A stretch of DNA of 64,000 nucleotides. Source: Neurospora intermedia (taxonomy: Eukaryota; Ascomycota; Sordariomycetes; Sordariales; Sordariaceae). Every line of letters starts with the position of its first letter. Within the stretch, counting starts at the first letter, position 1. Positions 1-11,650 of the stretch are shown in pieces. The stretch lies in contig BTPP01000007.1 of NCBI GenBank assembly GCA_037102815.1, forward strand, positions 744,001-808,000. The letters are read 5' to 3'. A program made the translations under genes and the position numbers. The notes beneath the pieces were generated by a model. The model made no database searches. It was not told the origin of the DNA and saw only the letters and a list, made by a program, of their open reading frames with translations.

Positions 1-3000
1 CGGATGTCATCACCCCCGAGTGATTCTCAGTTCCTCACTCGTGATAACATGGTGCTATCACTTCGCCCGATCTCTGAATGGTAGCCAAACTGAGAGGACA
101 AAAGGTACCTAACATATATCCGGTGGAAGTTTCAGAAGAGTGACCTTGACATTGGAGCCACCAAACGACGTGATTGAGGACATAGAGAGATGCTACATCT
201 TGAACACGTTTTTCTCTTCTTCATCATACAGAGTTTCTCTTGCAGCAAGGTCCTCACATCTGAGAATGGCCTCCATGTCGAATTCCGTCGTAACCGAGCT
301 CTCCGAGGCCTCATCAGCACCACCACCACCACCAACAACGACAACAGCAGACAGCCATTCCTAACATACCCCAAACCTGATCAGCAGTCAACTCAAACAA
401 CAAAGACTAGGTAGGTACCTACGTACGACCTCTCAACCCCCATTGACCCTAAGTCCCTTATAGCGGGGTCGGCCTTCGTCAAAAGCTCACTTCCATATTA
501 TCCTTCGACCACGTCGATGTCACCGTTATTGGTTGCGGTACGGGGCCCCTTTGTTTGTTTATCTTCGGGTCTAGGGATGTGCTTGAGTAGTGTACCTGTA
601 GACGTGTTGGAAGGCAGAGGTACATGTACTTTCTCATGTCTCGAAACAACACGACCTACCGCGGTGGGAAAAAAAAACAGAGACTGTAACACATGCTGAC
701 CTTGACTGACTGTGGCTATTCCAAACTACCTAGTAGACAAGAGAACATAGGTACCTACTCTCGCAGCTGCAACATGAAGTTACAACCCGGGGCGCGACAG
801 TCGAATACCATTAGACGAATGGCAAAAAAAACCTCGGCCACTCTTGAGGAGGCAATAATATACCTACAACCCAAATCCTCCTACACTACACTACATACCT
901 CTGCTATGTAAGCAAATGGATGGCTGCCTCTTCCTTCCCCTCCCCATCCCAGCTAAGTCAGGATCCGAAAGCAGCACATGGCAACACATGGCAGAACACT
1001 AGATACCTAGGTAGAAGGAATTATGTCATAGGTAGTGTAGTGTATCGCAATCCCATTCCAGCTGAAAAGACCAGACGACTCAGACAAGAGACGTCGTTTA
1101 TATGAACACGAACCTTGTGAAGCTTGAATTCAATTGAATTGAGCTTGACTTGCCAGAGTGAGGCTGACAAAACTCGCGCCATCAACACTTACCTACACTA
1201 AAACCTAGACGTAACTGAATACCTAACAAGGCAAAGTAAGGTTTTGGGGAGAAGATGAGGTAAATGAGGATAGGAGGGGAAATAGTTTCACGTGCAAGTT
1301 TTTAGTGTACTGCGTATGTATGTAGTTCAAAGCAGCCAGGCCAGGAACAGGAACATGGAGGAACAGGAACAGGAACTGCCCCTGGCCACAGGCCTCGATC
1401 AACGAATCGGCGTGCGCCGTTCCACTGTTTCTGGTTCAGCTCCCCCATACTATGGTACATACATACGGGTTGAGCCATGGTGCTAATGCAAGGGGCGGCA
1501 GCAGGTACACTACACTACACTAGGTACACTAGGTACACTACACTAAGGTACGGGCAGCATGGTGAGCAGCAACAGCAGGCTAGCAGCAAGCACTGCTCAG
1601 CACTCAGCAAGCACTACTCAGCAAGAAGCAAGCAAGAAGCAAGCAAGCAAGCAGCGGACGATGGACGGAAGTGAGATCGGCCCTCGGCGAGATCTTCCGG
1701 AAAATCTTCACCCCAACCCCCAATTGCCACACTACCAATGAAAAAGGATTCCGAGAGACAAGCCAGGGGGGGTTTTCCCACATGGCAAATTAGACATAGT
1801 CCGTCATTGAGAGAGATCTGATTGACGAGCTGTGGTGTGGCATGGTGTGGCATGGTGGCTGGCGAGATGGCTCAAAATTCTCACAAAGTTGAGAAGTGCC
1901 AGTTTGGTGGTGTTTTGGCTGGATGGCTACTACTGGCTACTGGCTATGGGTTCGGTATTCACATGTCCGTCCGCCGCCCGAATCTGTTATGGTGTGAAAG
2001 GTAGTGTAAAAGCCACAAGCAACTGAGCCCAAGCAACAAACAATTGCCGGCAAGGAAGCCGAGGAGGCGTCATGGACCTGCGCCGACGCCGGCCGGCCGA
2101 GCTTCGGAAAGGTAGGTATTTGTAAGATCGATACGAGGCACACGACGTAGAATGAAAGCAAGGTAGGTACGATACATGTATAGTGTAGTAGTGGACATAG
2201 TCGATGATGCCCCCGGCGTCCTTTCTGTCACGCCCGTCTCTGAGTCCCCTCGACTTATAGTTCCATGGTGTTGAGTAATGAGATGAGGGAGTTGGAAGAA
2301 GAAGAAGAAAAAGAAGAAGAAGATCGGCGGCTGCTGGATCATCCCACCATCGATCGATGCAAAAACAGGTACCGAGCTGGATTAATCAGATCTGCGCGCA
2401 GCAGGGCAGTTTATGACATGACCGATTCAGATGATATTCCGACTGTGTTCGATCGCAATCCAACTGTGTGGGGGATCTTCTAGCCAATGACGGAGTTATT
2501 TTGTCGGCTGTACCGGGCTGCCCGGATGTTAAGGGTTAGGGTTATATAGCGCTAATTGGCATTAGGTGTTGGGGTCAGTTTCATGAGATGCAGGAGGCTG
2601 GGGGGCTGGTGAGAGGTCCCCCCTTCCCCCCCGCCGGCAAGAATGGTTCTGTTGCGTCACGAAGAAGTGTTCATCTGGTCGTTATTAATGCAATGTTTGA
2701 ATGCGCATTCGGGCAATGGTATGTCATATGGTACCAAGTACTTGATGATTGTAGCAGAGATTAAAGACAGCATATGCCAAGCTTGGTGTCTTAGATATTG
2801 GCGATCTGGCAGCGAGGTTCAGCAGGTGGCTGACCCCACACAGTCGGACTGAAATTGAACACAGTCGGATTACCTATCTTGGTCAGCCATACCATCTGAT
2901 GGGCGAGCAGGGACGGAACGACATTCTTCGGGAATATTTTTTTTTTGTCGGGTCATTTATCGGAATTTTTGTTTTTTCTTCTTTCCTTTCTCTCCATGTC

Positions 3001-6000
3001 GAAGGCGAAATTCTTACTTGAGATCGACTTCCCAAGCATCAGACAAACTCGTGGAGCTAACATGTACAATTCGCAGAGTTGGGATGGTGTCATGGCAAAG
3101 TATGGTTGGTGGTTGGTGTTGTCTTTTCGATCATTCTTCAAAGTCATCTTCTCCTGCCCTGGAGCCGATGCACCTTTCATGCAGGTACTGCCGCCATGTA
3201 GTGTACACCATCAAGGTAACGGTGACGGAGCAGGAAGGACCGATGATCGAGTGAGGGAGAGGCAGACTGGAGGGACCCTTGGCCCTCGAGCGAGAGCTTG
3301 GGCGCAGTGGGCGCAAGCGAGGAAAGGCCAGACTCTTGTCACTACTAGTGCAGTGTAGACGACCAGGTACATGCTTCTAGGAACATTCTGGTTCTGCTGA
3401 AGATGCTTCGATTGACGATCGCGAGAACGGCATCGTCGGAGCTCATCTCCTCATCGGGTAGTTGATCCTTGGTGGAGAGGGCTTGATGTACTTATGTACT
3501 TTACACATGCTGCCAAAAAAAACGGCTGAATGGACGAATCACGGATGGACTTTAAGGTTGTTTCCGCATTGCAATCCGCCAATGCTCCGAATACATGGCC
3601 TCCGCGGAATGAGTTTGGAGATGCCCGAGTCTTTTCGCTCCTCGGGCGTCCTCCGCCATCGGATATAGTGGACGCGTTAATGTTATAGACGCGAGAGTGG
3701 AAGCGATGGCTCAAGATTACCTAACCACGCGGCTCAAGAGAGGTTTGCCTGCCGCTCATTACTTACGGCAATAGTTCGGAATTAGGGAGAGCCGGTGTCC
3801 GGAGGTTTTGAGCATGAGCTGAGGCCAAGGTAGGTGTAGTGTAGGAAGTTTAGTTTCTTGGAAACACCGGCGGCTGAGTGCCCGGTATGAAAAGAAGCTG
3901 TGATGGGTCATGGTCATTAAACAGAGAGCTAGAATTGCACATTTCTATCGCTCCTTAGGTCTTGTGTAGGTAGCTACCCTCCAAACCGCGGGTCAGGGAA
4001 GGTGTGACCCGTCCCCCCGATCCTCTGAGTCGCGACTAAATCTGAGTTTTCAGGGCACCCTTTCGTCCCTCTAATCGATGCTATCGGGAATAAGCCCGTT
4101 ATGTTAATTCTCATTCCTTTTTTTTCCCTTTTCATCTTTTCTTATGTTAAATTTTTTTTTCCTTTTGTTGGCGTTGTGATGCAGTTGCATAATTGGATGC
4201 TTGCAGACCCTGTTGACCCCATTATCACGGTCGTGTAAGCGATTCGTTCCCTCTGCTAAGACTTTTTAGTCTCCCTCAGTGAAGTACACTAGCAGCAAAT
4301 ACGCACTATGCGCAGCTGACCTGCTAAGCAATGCGCACCACTGCATACCACCGCAAAATCCCAGCTAGCTCAGGCTTCACCGCAATGACGAGCATGGGGT
4401 AGACGACATGACCCACGATGCCTCGGATGCTTCTCTATAACACTTCCAAATTTCCATGTTGTAGTCTCTCTCTCTCTCTCTCGGTGTCGGAGTTTTGCAA
4501 TCCACCATTTCCAGGTCGGCCGATACTTATATCAAAGTCTAATAAGACCTTGACCTTCGTTTGTGGGCCCGAGTTCTAGATCCAACCACTGACAATGGCC
4601 GACCAGAAACAGATCGGAATTGAGTCGAGTCACAGCCGAGGATGAGGTGCGAGTTGGGATGGGTTGCAGTGAGAATACCTACTCCAATGCGACCATCTCA
4701 GCTACATATGTAGTGTATGCAATGTGAAGAGAGTCTGGACGAATTCCGTCTGATGTGACAACGTAACATTAGCGTTGCACCGCGGGCGGACGCTATTCTT
4801 CCCCGCCATCACCGCCGTACGCCCCAGTCCTTGACAATGACCGTTGATCAGAATGCATGCTGCTTGGGTTGTTGGGGTGTGTGGGGTGAAATTTCTGTGG
4901 TGAGGTTGAATTTCAGTTGGCTTGGGGATGCATTCATCCATCAAGGGAAACATGGCGCAAGAACGCCTCGCGGCTGTCAATCGTCATCCCACGCCGGGGA
5001 CTGAATCAACCTCAACTCAAGACCAACCTCTGGTGAGAATTCTCGTTGCGCATTCTGATACATAACTTGGACTACCATTATCTCCTCCACTTTCTTTATC
5101 GGTCGCCCAATTTGTGCTGTTTTTGGCCGTTGTCATTGCCCTGCCCTCTCTCCGTTGGTCTGTTATCTTGTGATCCGTTTGGTTGGCTGCAAGAGACGGA
5201 CTATAGTTCGTTTGGCGCCTGATTGTGATTGCCGGCGTCGTTGGTCACCGTGGCAGCTTCAAAGGATCAAGCCGTTCGTAGTCGTGAGCCTTGTCATTCT
5301 TTCCTTCTTTCTTTTCTTGCTTCACCCCTCATGGTCGGGCCAACATGGACAAGTCCTAACCCATCAATTGGTAATCCGGAATCTGTCAGTCTCTTGTTGA
5401 CCGGGGTGTGATTCAAGCTCAACGGGCCAAAAGATACAGCCCACCCGTCCAGCCATCCGTCTGGGGAGGAAGTCTGGAAGCCCAGTCAGCCAGGGCCTAA
5501 CAAGCACTCGGTCTGGAGCACCTGATTACACGTGGTACCAGTCCTGCACCAAGTCACATTGATCCTCCATTGATAAACCCTGGTACCACTTTCGCTCCCA
5601 CTGGGGACTAGATAGGGATGGATCGTGGAAAAGGTGAGTGTTGCCATTCAAACCATGCAGGCGCGCGCCAGTCGCCAGAAGCCTTGGAGTAATCGGTTGT
5701 GGCTTGTGATCACGGCATTGGGAGGACTCGAGCAGAGGCCCTTGCTTGCAACACCAAAGTACCCAAGACACACGGAAGCAATTGTGCTTTTGATCGTGAG
5801 TAACACGACCGAATTGACGGAAGGCGGACGAGGAGGGGAAGAGGGGAATAGGACCGGGGGGGTGGTGTTTCCTTGATACTGGAGCTGCCGCGGGGGGAAT
5901 ATCGACGTCAAAGACGACTATACATACAAAGAAGGCTGGTAAAGGGACGGCAAGAACTTGGAACCATAAGACAAGTTGCTAAAGAGATGGCGGGTGATTC

Positions 6001-7238
6001 TCGCCAACATCTTGTTGGCTGTCCACGATAGAAAGAACGAAACGAAGGGTGGTGTTTTGATTATTGCGTAGATGATGGATGAAAGGATCGGCAGCAACGT
6101 TTCCCGCCGCCAAGCCTTCAAACCCCAGACGAGCTGCCTGTCGTCGGTCCCGTCGTGAGAAACGAGCAAGACCACCACAACGCCAGCGTCTCGTCTCTCG
6201 CACGTCACGTCATCGCCGTCACTCTTCAGTGTACCCACTGACCTAATGTGCAGCGCCAGTCTAACCGCCCCGGAGCCGCCGTCCAGTCTTGAAGAACAGT
6301 CAGAACCTTGACTTTTGGCGCAAAAAGCGATCTCCGGGGCTCTACACTAGCAATTTGTCCGTTTGTGTTTCCGAAATGCACTTTTTTGAATCCTCCTCCA
6401 CCGTTCGTCTCTCGTCAACTTCGGGCTCCATCTTTTGGTTGTCCAGACCAACGGGTGGGCCTAGTCTGGCTGGAGACCAAAGTGGACACACACATGGGAT
6501 GCGATCGCGGAAACACAAAATATGATCAGATCCCTGCAAGTATGAGTTACACTCTATGGAGGCAGCAAGGGGGGTGCGGTGTGAGTAGGTAGCAGCAAGA
6601 ACGCAAAGCTGGAGTTGAACCATGACAACTTTTTTTTTTTTTTTTTTTTTCGGGGAAATGCACTAAAAAAAAACGAGAAAAAAAACAGAGTTTTACCAAC
6701 TGGCGGCGGCGGAGGCTGGGACCCAAATTTCCTCCCCCCCCACTCCAAATGCAGTCCCGTCACTGGCAGGCGCTGAATTGTGGCCCGTGTGTCTCCATGT
6801 CCCGGCTTGTGTCTCTCTCCGCCCGCGGCCATGGTCCAGTGGCAGCGACGGGCAAAGTGTCGTGACTGTCGTCCACTGGTGGCCCAGCTCTTGTGACCGA
6901 CCTCTATCCGACGACGGGCACGCATGTACCTAGGTAGAGAAGTGAACCTAAAGCAACACATAAGTCAACTACCCCGCGCTCCCTCCCGTCCCGTCAAACT
7001 GGAACTTGTTGAAGGCTTGCAAAAAGAGCCCAGTCCAGTCCAGTCCCGTCCCGTCCTCCGAGTCGGTAAAGCTGGGCAATTTATATTTTGCACACAACTA
7101 AGCGAACTGCCACCATCGTCACCTCACCTACCTACCTACCTCCACAACTCCTGTAGAATACATAGGTCAAGGTCGCGGTTGTTTCGATAGCCTGCCCCCG
7201 GCTACACCACCTCACCTACTCACAAACACATACTCACC
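1..7238. other. gene-free stretch, 7.2 kb
   Basis: I see no gene here that I can support. Open frames are all below 140 codons, and none shows a family motif or a splice pattern that extends it. The sequence holds a (TC)n run at 4465-4482, a run of about 21 T at 6630-6650, scattered TAGGTA/TACCTA and TAGTGTA/TACACTA words, and a TACACTA-dense block at 1505-1548. The last few hundred bases, with CT/CA-rich tracts, are probably the promoter and 5' leader of the gene starting at 7239. Confidence 0.6.
4465..4482. repeat. (TC)n dinucleotide run
   Basis: Nine TC units in a row in gene-free DNA. No associated gene was recognised. Confidence 0.9.
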
Positions 7239-8965
7239 ATGCCAACCCGACTTCTACCATTGCAACTCCCTCAAAAGGTGGAAAGAGAAAAGGCTCGGAT
7301 GCTGGAGCTCCTACAGCAAAACTACTACTACAACAATGACGCCGATCACTCTTCCATCTACTACACCCACACCTCCAGCTCCTCCTCGTCCGACATCGCC
7401 TCACCACTGCCCATCACACCAACCTTTTCGCGCCCCAGCCACTCACGTTGCTCTGGTTCGACCTCTTCGCTCGAGAACATCATGTCTCCGACTGCCTCCT
7501 CCGAGTGCCCCATCTCGCCATTACAACAAACGCATACCAACAAGACCAACAAGACCCAGCTCCCCGACGTGCAAGAGTCCCCTTTGGAAAGGAATTCAGT
7601 CGACATCTATGGGGACGAGGACGAGTACGACCTTTACTCCGGTGCAGACGAGGCCAGCCTGGGGGGTCTTTACGATTGCCTGTGTAGGTCCTAACAACAA
7701 CAACAAGATATTGTCCGTCCCCAAACTCAGCGTAGCTAACACGACCATGACTAGGCGACGAGGCATGCGACCACCACCACAACGATGTGGCCCGCCCTTC
7801 CATGACTTCAGAGTCCGACTGCGACCTCAGCCTTTGGGGCGAATTGGAATCCAGCGATAGTTTAGGGTCAAAAAAGAGGAGGCATGGATCAGATGCCGGA
7901 ATGTCGTCTTGGAGTTCGAGAATAGGGTCAAAGCTCCCGAGCTTTCCAGGGTGGGGATCCACGTCGAGGCGAAACCAGTTTGCTTCTGCACCCCCCTCCG
8001 TCTCGTCGCTTGTCCAGCGTCCCAGCATCTCCCGAACCTTTTCCCGTGCCGCCTCGAGCAGGTCATCGTCGATATCCCCTTCGATGCGACGCCCTTCTGA
8101 GCAACTGCAACAGCCACAGCAACAACAACAACCGCAGTTCACCGAATCACCTCTTCCCACCACCCCTGCGCTCTCTTTCTATGGCAGCGCCGACGAAACT
8201 GTTTCTCCTGCTTCCCCGCTTCAGGATGCGCAGGTAGCCGCTGGAAAAACTCTGGAACGGGAGCGTGCCTTGGCTGCCACTCCTCTCCTGCCTCCTTTAT
8301 TCACCGAAAGTCCAGTAGCCCAAGGCAATGCGCATTCGCTTCAAACATCACCTAACCCCCAGTACTACCCTACGCCACCGCTGAGTTCCAAGGCATCAGT
8401 AGCATCATTTCGCCGCGCAACTGCGAGTACCATCAGTGAACTGCCTTCACCGCTTCCCTTCCTTGAGGACCAGGATGCTTGGTCAGATCGTCTAGGACAC
8501 GCCAACTTTACGATTGAGCCCAGGCCCTATGTACCAGACACGGCGGATTTGGCGACGTACGAGGCCTTCCGTGCTGATTGGAACCAAGCCAGGATCAACT
8601 TCACCAAACACCTTGTCCGGACTGGGGAACACTACGGCCTGACGTCAATCACGTACGGTTATACCCAAGAAAAATGGGCAGAGTTGGAGCAGGAATGGAA
8701 CCGGGCTGAGGAGGATCTCATTCAACGACTGGAACCACAGTTGACCAGGGCGACTACAACACTGCTCCGTCGAGCTACTGAAGATGTGCTCCCCGCTGCC
8801 GTCCCCGAAATGTTGACGGATGAGGGCAAGTTTCCGGACCGCGGCGATGTGGACATTGTTGGGCCAATGGTCCGCGATGCCGTCATGGCCGGACACGATG
8901 ATAAGAAGAACAGCGCCTCCCTTTGGCTCAAAAACATCGTGGACAAAGTGGGGCGCCGAAAGTGA
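7239..8965 (+). CDS. conserved Ser/Pro-rich fungal protein of unknown function
   Basis: Two exons fit: 7239-7683 and 7755-8965, with a 71-nt intron (donor GTAGGT, branch-like GCTAAC, acceptor CTAG). Joined, they give 551 residues. The N-terminal three quarters looks disordered: Ser/Pro-rich, a Tyr/Asn run near residue 30, an acidic patch (GDEDEYDLYSGADE), a basic patch and a Gln-rich run (QLQQPQQQQQPQ). The C-terminal 150 residues look folded and charged, with EPRPYVPDTADLATYE near residue 403 and KHLVRTGEHYG near 434, then a helical acidic stretch and a basic tail (KVGRRK). I associate this C-terminal pattern with uncharacterised ascomycete proteins, but I can name no function. The start is the first ATG after a CA/CT-rich leader (CACCATGCC). 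The gene stands alone, with gene-free DNA on both sides. Confidence 0.75.
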
Positions 8966-9850
8966 AGCGAAGGAAGGAAAAGCATCATGTGTCGCCCACG
9001 CTGAATAGGGAGGCAGAGTACCGAATCACCTTTGGAGAAAGTCGTTGGATACTACCCCCTCTTTATTGTTTTCTTGGTCGATGGATGGACTGGAAGCGGA
9101 CAAAGAGCCTGCTTTTTACTACCTGGACCGACGCACACCTCACACGCATTTTTTTCTTTTTTTTTTTCTCTAACGCTGTTGACGACTTGATGATACGTGC
9201 CACGACACCATGCTAGATCTCTTTGGGGCTGGTCTCATTTTTTGCATACCAGCCAGTCCCCATTTTGTCTTTTTCTTTTCTTTTAATCTGCTGTCAAAAA
9301 GATACCCCATTAGCTTTACGACGTTTTGTCTCTTTTTATTCCAACCAAGAGGTGTTCATACATACATATCCGGGCTCTACATTACCCTTGTAATTTTATA
9401 TTTTTTTTATTTTTTTTTTTTTTATTTTTTTTTTTTGTTTGCCTATCAGGCCGGGTAATACATACACACTCTTTCAACCTGCCTGTCTGCCCCTCACTTT
9501 TTCCTACTGTCTCTCTCCCCCATCGCATCCCTCAATGCTATGAAGTGGCAGGTTTCACACACACCAGGCCACACACACACACGCATACACATGTGTATCA
9601 CGGTTACACATTCTCTACACTCTCGTCTCATGTACTACACACACTTCTTTTGAGCCAAAGAAAATGTTGTATCTAGATAAACTACTTTGTCTTCTTTTTC
9701 TGGATAACAGGCTATGTATTAGTCTAGAGATAGTTAGAGGAAAGACAAAAAAGATGACAATATTGTACATTTACCCTCAACTTGTTCTTCTCCACTTGCT
9801 TCTTGACTGCTACGAATCATTCTAAATACGAACGTGATTTGATGCATAAT

Positions 9851-10340
9851 GCTGGTGGTGGTGGTGGTGGTGGTGGTGGGGACTTTGAGAAAAGATAGAT
9901 ACTGTGAGTTAATCGAACTGCTCGGAACGGTCCGTCCGATGTGAAAATGTCGTGGTACATGTTACTATGTACGTACAACCGCATGAACGCGGGGAGAGAG
10001 CCAGCAGTCGTCAAGTCCAAATGAAAACCATGTCTCTCTGCCTGCCTGCCTGCCTGCCTGCCTGCCCTATGGTTAGATCATTGGTCGTTCAACACTCGCG
10101 CCAAGTACTATAGACAGACAGGGAGACACAAGGGTGTGGGAAGTGAGAAGGAAGGAAGGAAGGAAGGAAGGAAGGAAGCGGGGTTCGTTATGTGTGTGTG
10201 TTGCTGTTGCTGGATGACACTCAAGGTACGTAGTCAGTCAGTCAGTCAGTCAGTCCACAAAGGATCATACGTACGTAGTGTACTAGTGTTGTGTAGGTAG
10301 GTAGGCCACGATACATTAGGTAGGTAGGTAGGTACCTCTA
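9851..10340. repeat. cluster of five different short tandem repeats
   Basis: In under 500 bases there are a (GGT)n array at about 9852-9881, (TGCC)n at about 10038-10066, (GGAA)n at about 10148-10178, (CAGT)n at about 10231-10254 and (GTAG)n at about 10294-10334. The units differ in sequence, so this is not one decayed array. No open frame spans them. Confidence 0.85.
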
Positions 10341-10552
10341 GTGTTCAGAAGGATATCTAAGGAGTATTGTACCGTGCTTATCAATTCATCTACTAGTACT
10401 AGAACTACTACTATTTTAAACATTGGTAGGAATGGAGAGCTGAGCAATGGTCATGAACCTTGAAGGGTGCTGCTACATGCTACATAATGAACAGGTGTCG
10501 AGTCCAATGCCGACCTACCCTTCCTTCCTTCCTCCCTCCCTCCAGCTCTAGA

Positions 10553-10690
10553 ATCGGGATCGGGATCAGGATTAGGATCGGGATCGGGATGGGTTGGCGG
10601 CATCGGAATCGGAATCGGAATCGGGGGGACGGGATCGGGAGTGGGATCAGAATTGGAAAGTGGGAGTGGGAGTGGGAGTGGGAGTGGCAG
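10553..10690. repeat. degenerate hexanucleotide repeat (GGGATC / GGAATC / GGGAGT)
   Basis: Runs of GGGATC-like, then GGAATC, then GGGAGT units follow a (TTCC)/(CTCC) tract at 10520-10543. An open frame through it on each strand would encode only Ile-Gly, Arg-Asn or Trp-Glu dipeptide runs, so I treat it as a repeat and not a gene. Confidence 0.8.
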
Positions 10691-10956
10691 TGGGATTGTT
10701 GGATCAAATACTTACCTTCCTCTGCCTATGTATGGTACATGCTCGGGTTTCTCGCAGTTTTAGGTATCTTTTTTTTCTTTATCTAGGTAATTTTCTTGAA
10801 TTTTTGACGTAGTCACTCCTCACGCGTTCAAGTTTTCTTCATATCTACTACTACTAACCTAGAAACCGGTAGGATATTTCGTTTGTAGTGCAATAGCCCG
10901 GGCTAGGTGGCTGAGCAGTGTTAATGGTTATCCACGCCGGTCGGGGGGTTGTGGTG

Positions 10957-11018
10957 GTTTTGGTTTTGGTTTTGGTTGTGGTTGTGGTAGTGGTTGTGGT
11001 TGTGGTTGTGGTAGTGGT
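10957..11018. repeat. hexanucleotide repeat (GGTTTT / GGTTGT)
   Basis: GGTTTT units pass into GGTTGT and GGTAGT units, which makes a G/T-only strand of about 60 bases. Such G-rich strands can adopt non-B structure; that is an inference only. Confidence 0.8.
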
Positions 11019-11620
11019 CAGTACCTAGTAACTGAACCAAGTGAGGTACAGGTAGGTAGGTAGTACTACCTACATACCTACATAGCAGAGTAACACCAGC
11101 GGTAGTGTAGTACCGATGCGGGAACGGCAAGCACCATTGAGGCACGTTCCCGTGGGGCACAGGGCATCCATCCATGGGATGGAGGAGGGGGGGACAGGGC
11201 AGACACGTCGATTACTAGGTTCTATGGAGGGGAAGGGGAAGGGGGAAGGGGGACACAGGCGGCCGCTGCACGGTAGGTGGGTAGGTAGGTAGAATAAGTG
11301 CACTATGGTAGTAGTAGGTACCTCTAGAGGTAGTGGTAGGTAGGTAGGCAGTCAGAAGTAGAGGTAACTTGGGTTCATTGCATGGACGCAATGGAGTCTA
11401 CGTCTACCTACCTAAGTGGTGAATTGAGAACATACATCAGCTACCTACATATGGGGTAGAGACCTAAACTACTACCCCAAGCTGAATCGAGATCAGTTAG
11501 TGTAGTAGAGTGGGAATCGTGTGTTCCGTGTAAGGCATGATCATCATCATCATCAAAATTGGTCCTCCAAGAGGTGGGTAGGTGGATGTGTACGGTACAA
11601 GGTGGTATCGATGGCACCCT

Positions 11621-11650
11621 GAGTCGACTCGAGTCGAGTCGAGTCGAGTC
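11621..11650. repeat. (GAGTC)n pentanucleotide repeat
   Basis: Six GAGTC units in a row, one of them altered to GACTC, which creates a local palindrome. A run of about 16 A follows at about 11669-11684. Confidence 0.8.

Noticed and set aside
2528-2545. Telomere-like TTAGGGTTA near 2530
   Set aside because: Only about two imperfect copies; expected by chance and not a telomeric tract.
2945-3358. 137-codon plus-strand open frame
   Set aside because: Overlaps other frames on both strands, has no motif and no supporting signals.
10460-10786. 108-codon open frame on plus and a 75-codon one on minus across the hexanucleotide repeat
   Set aside because: The products are dipeptide runs (Ile-Gly, Arg-Asn, Trp-Glu) read from a simple repeat.
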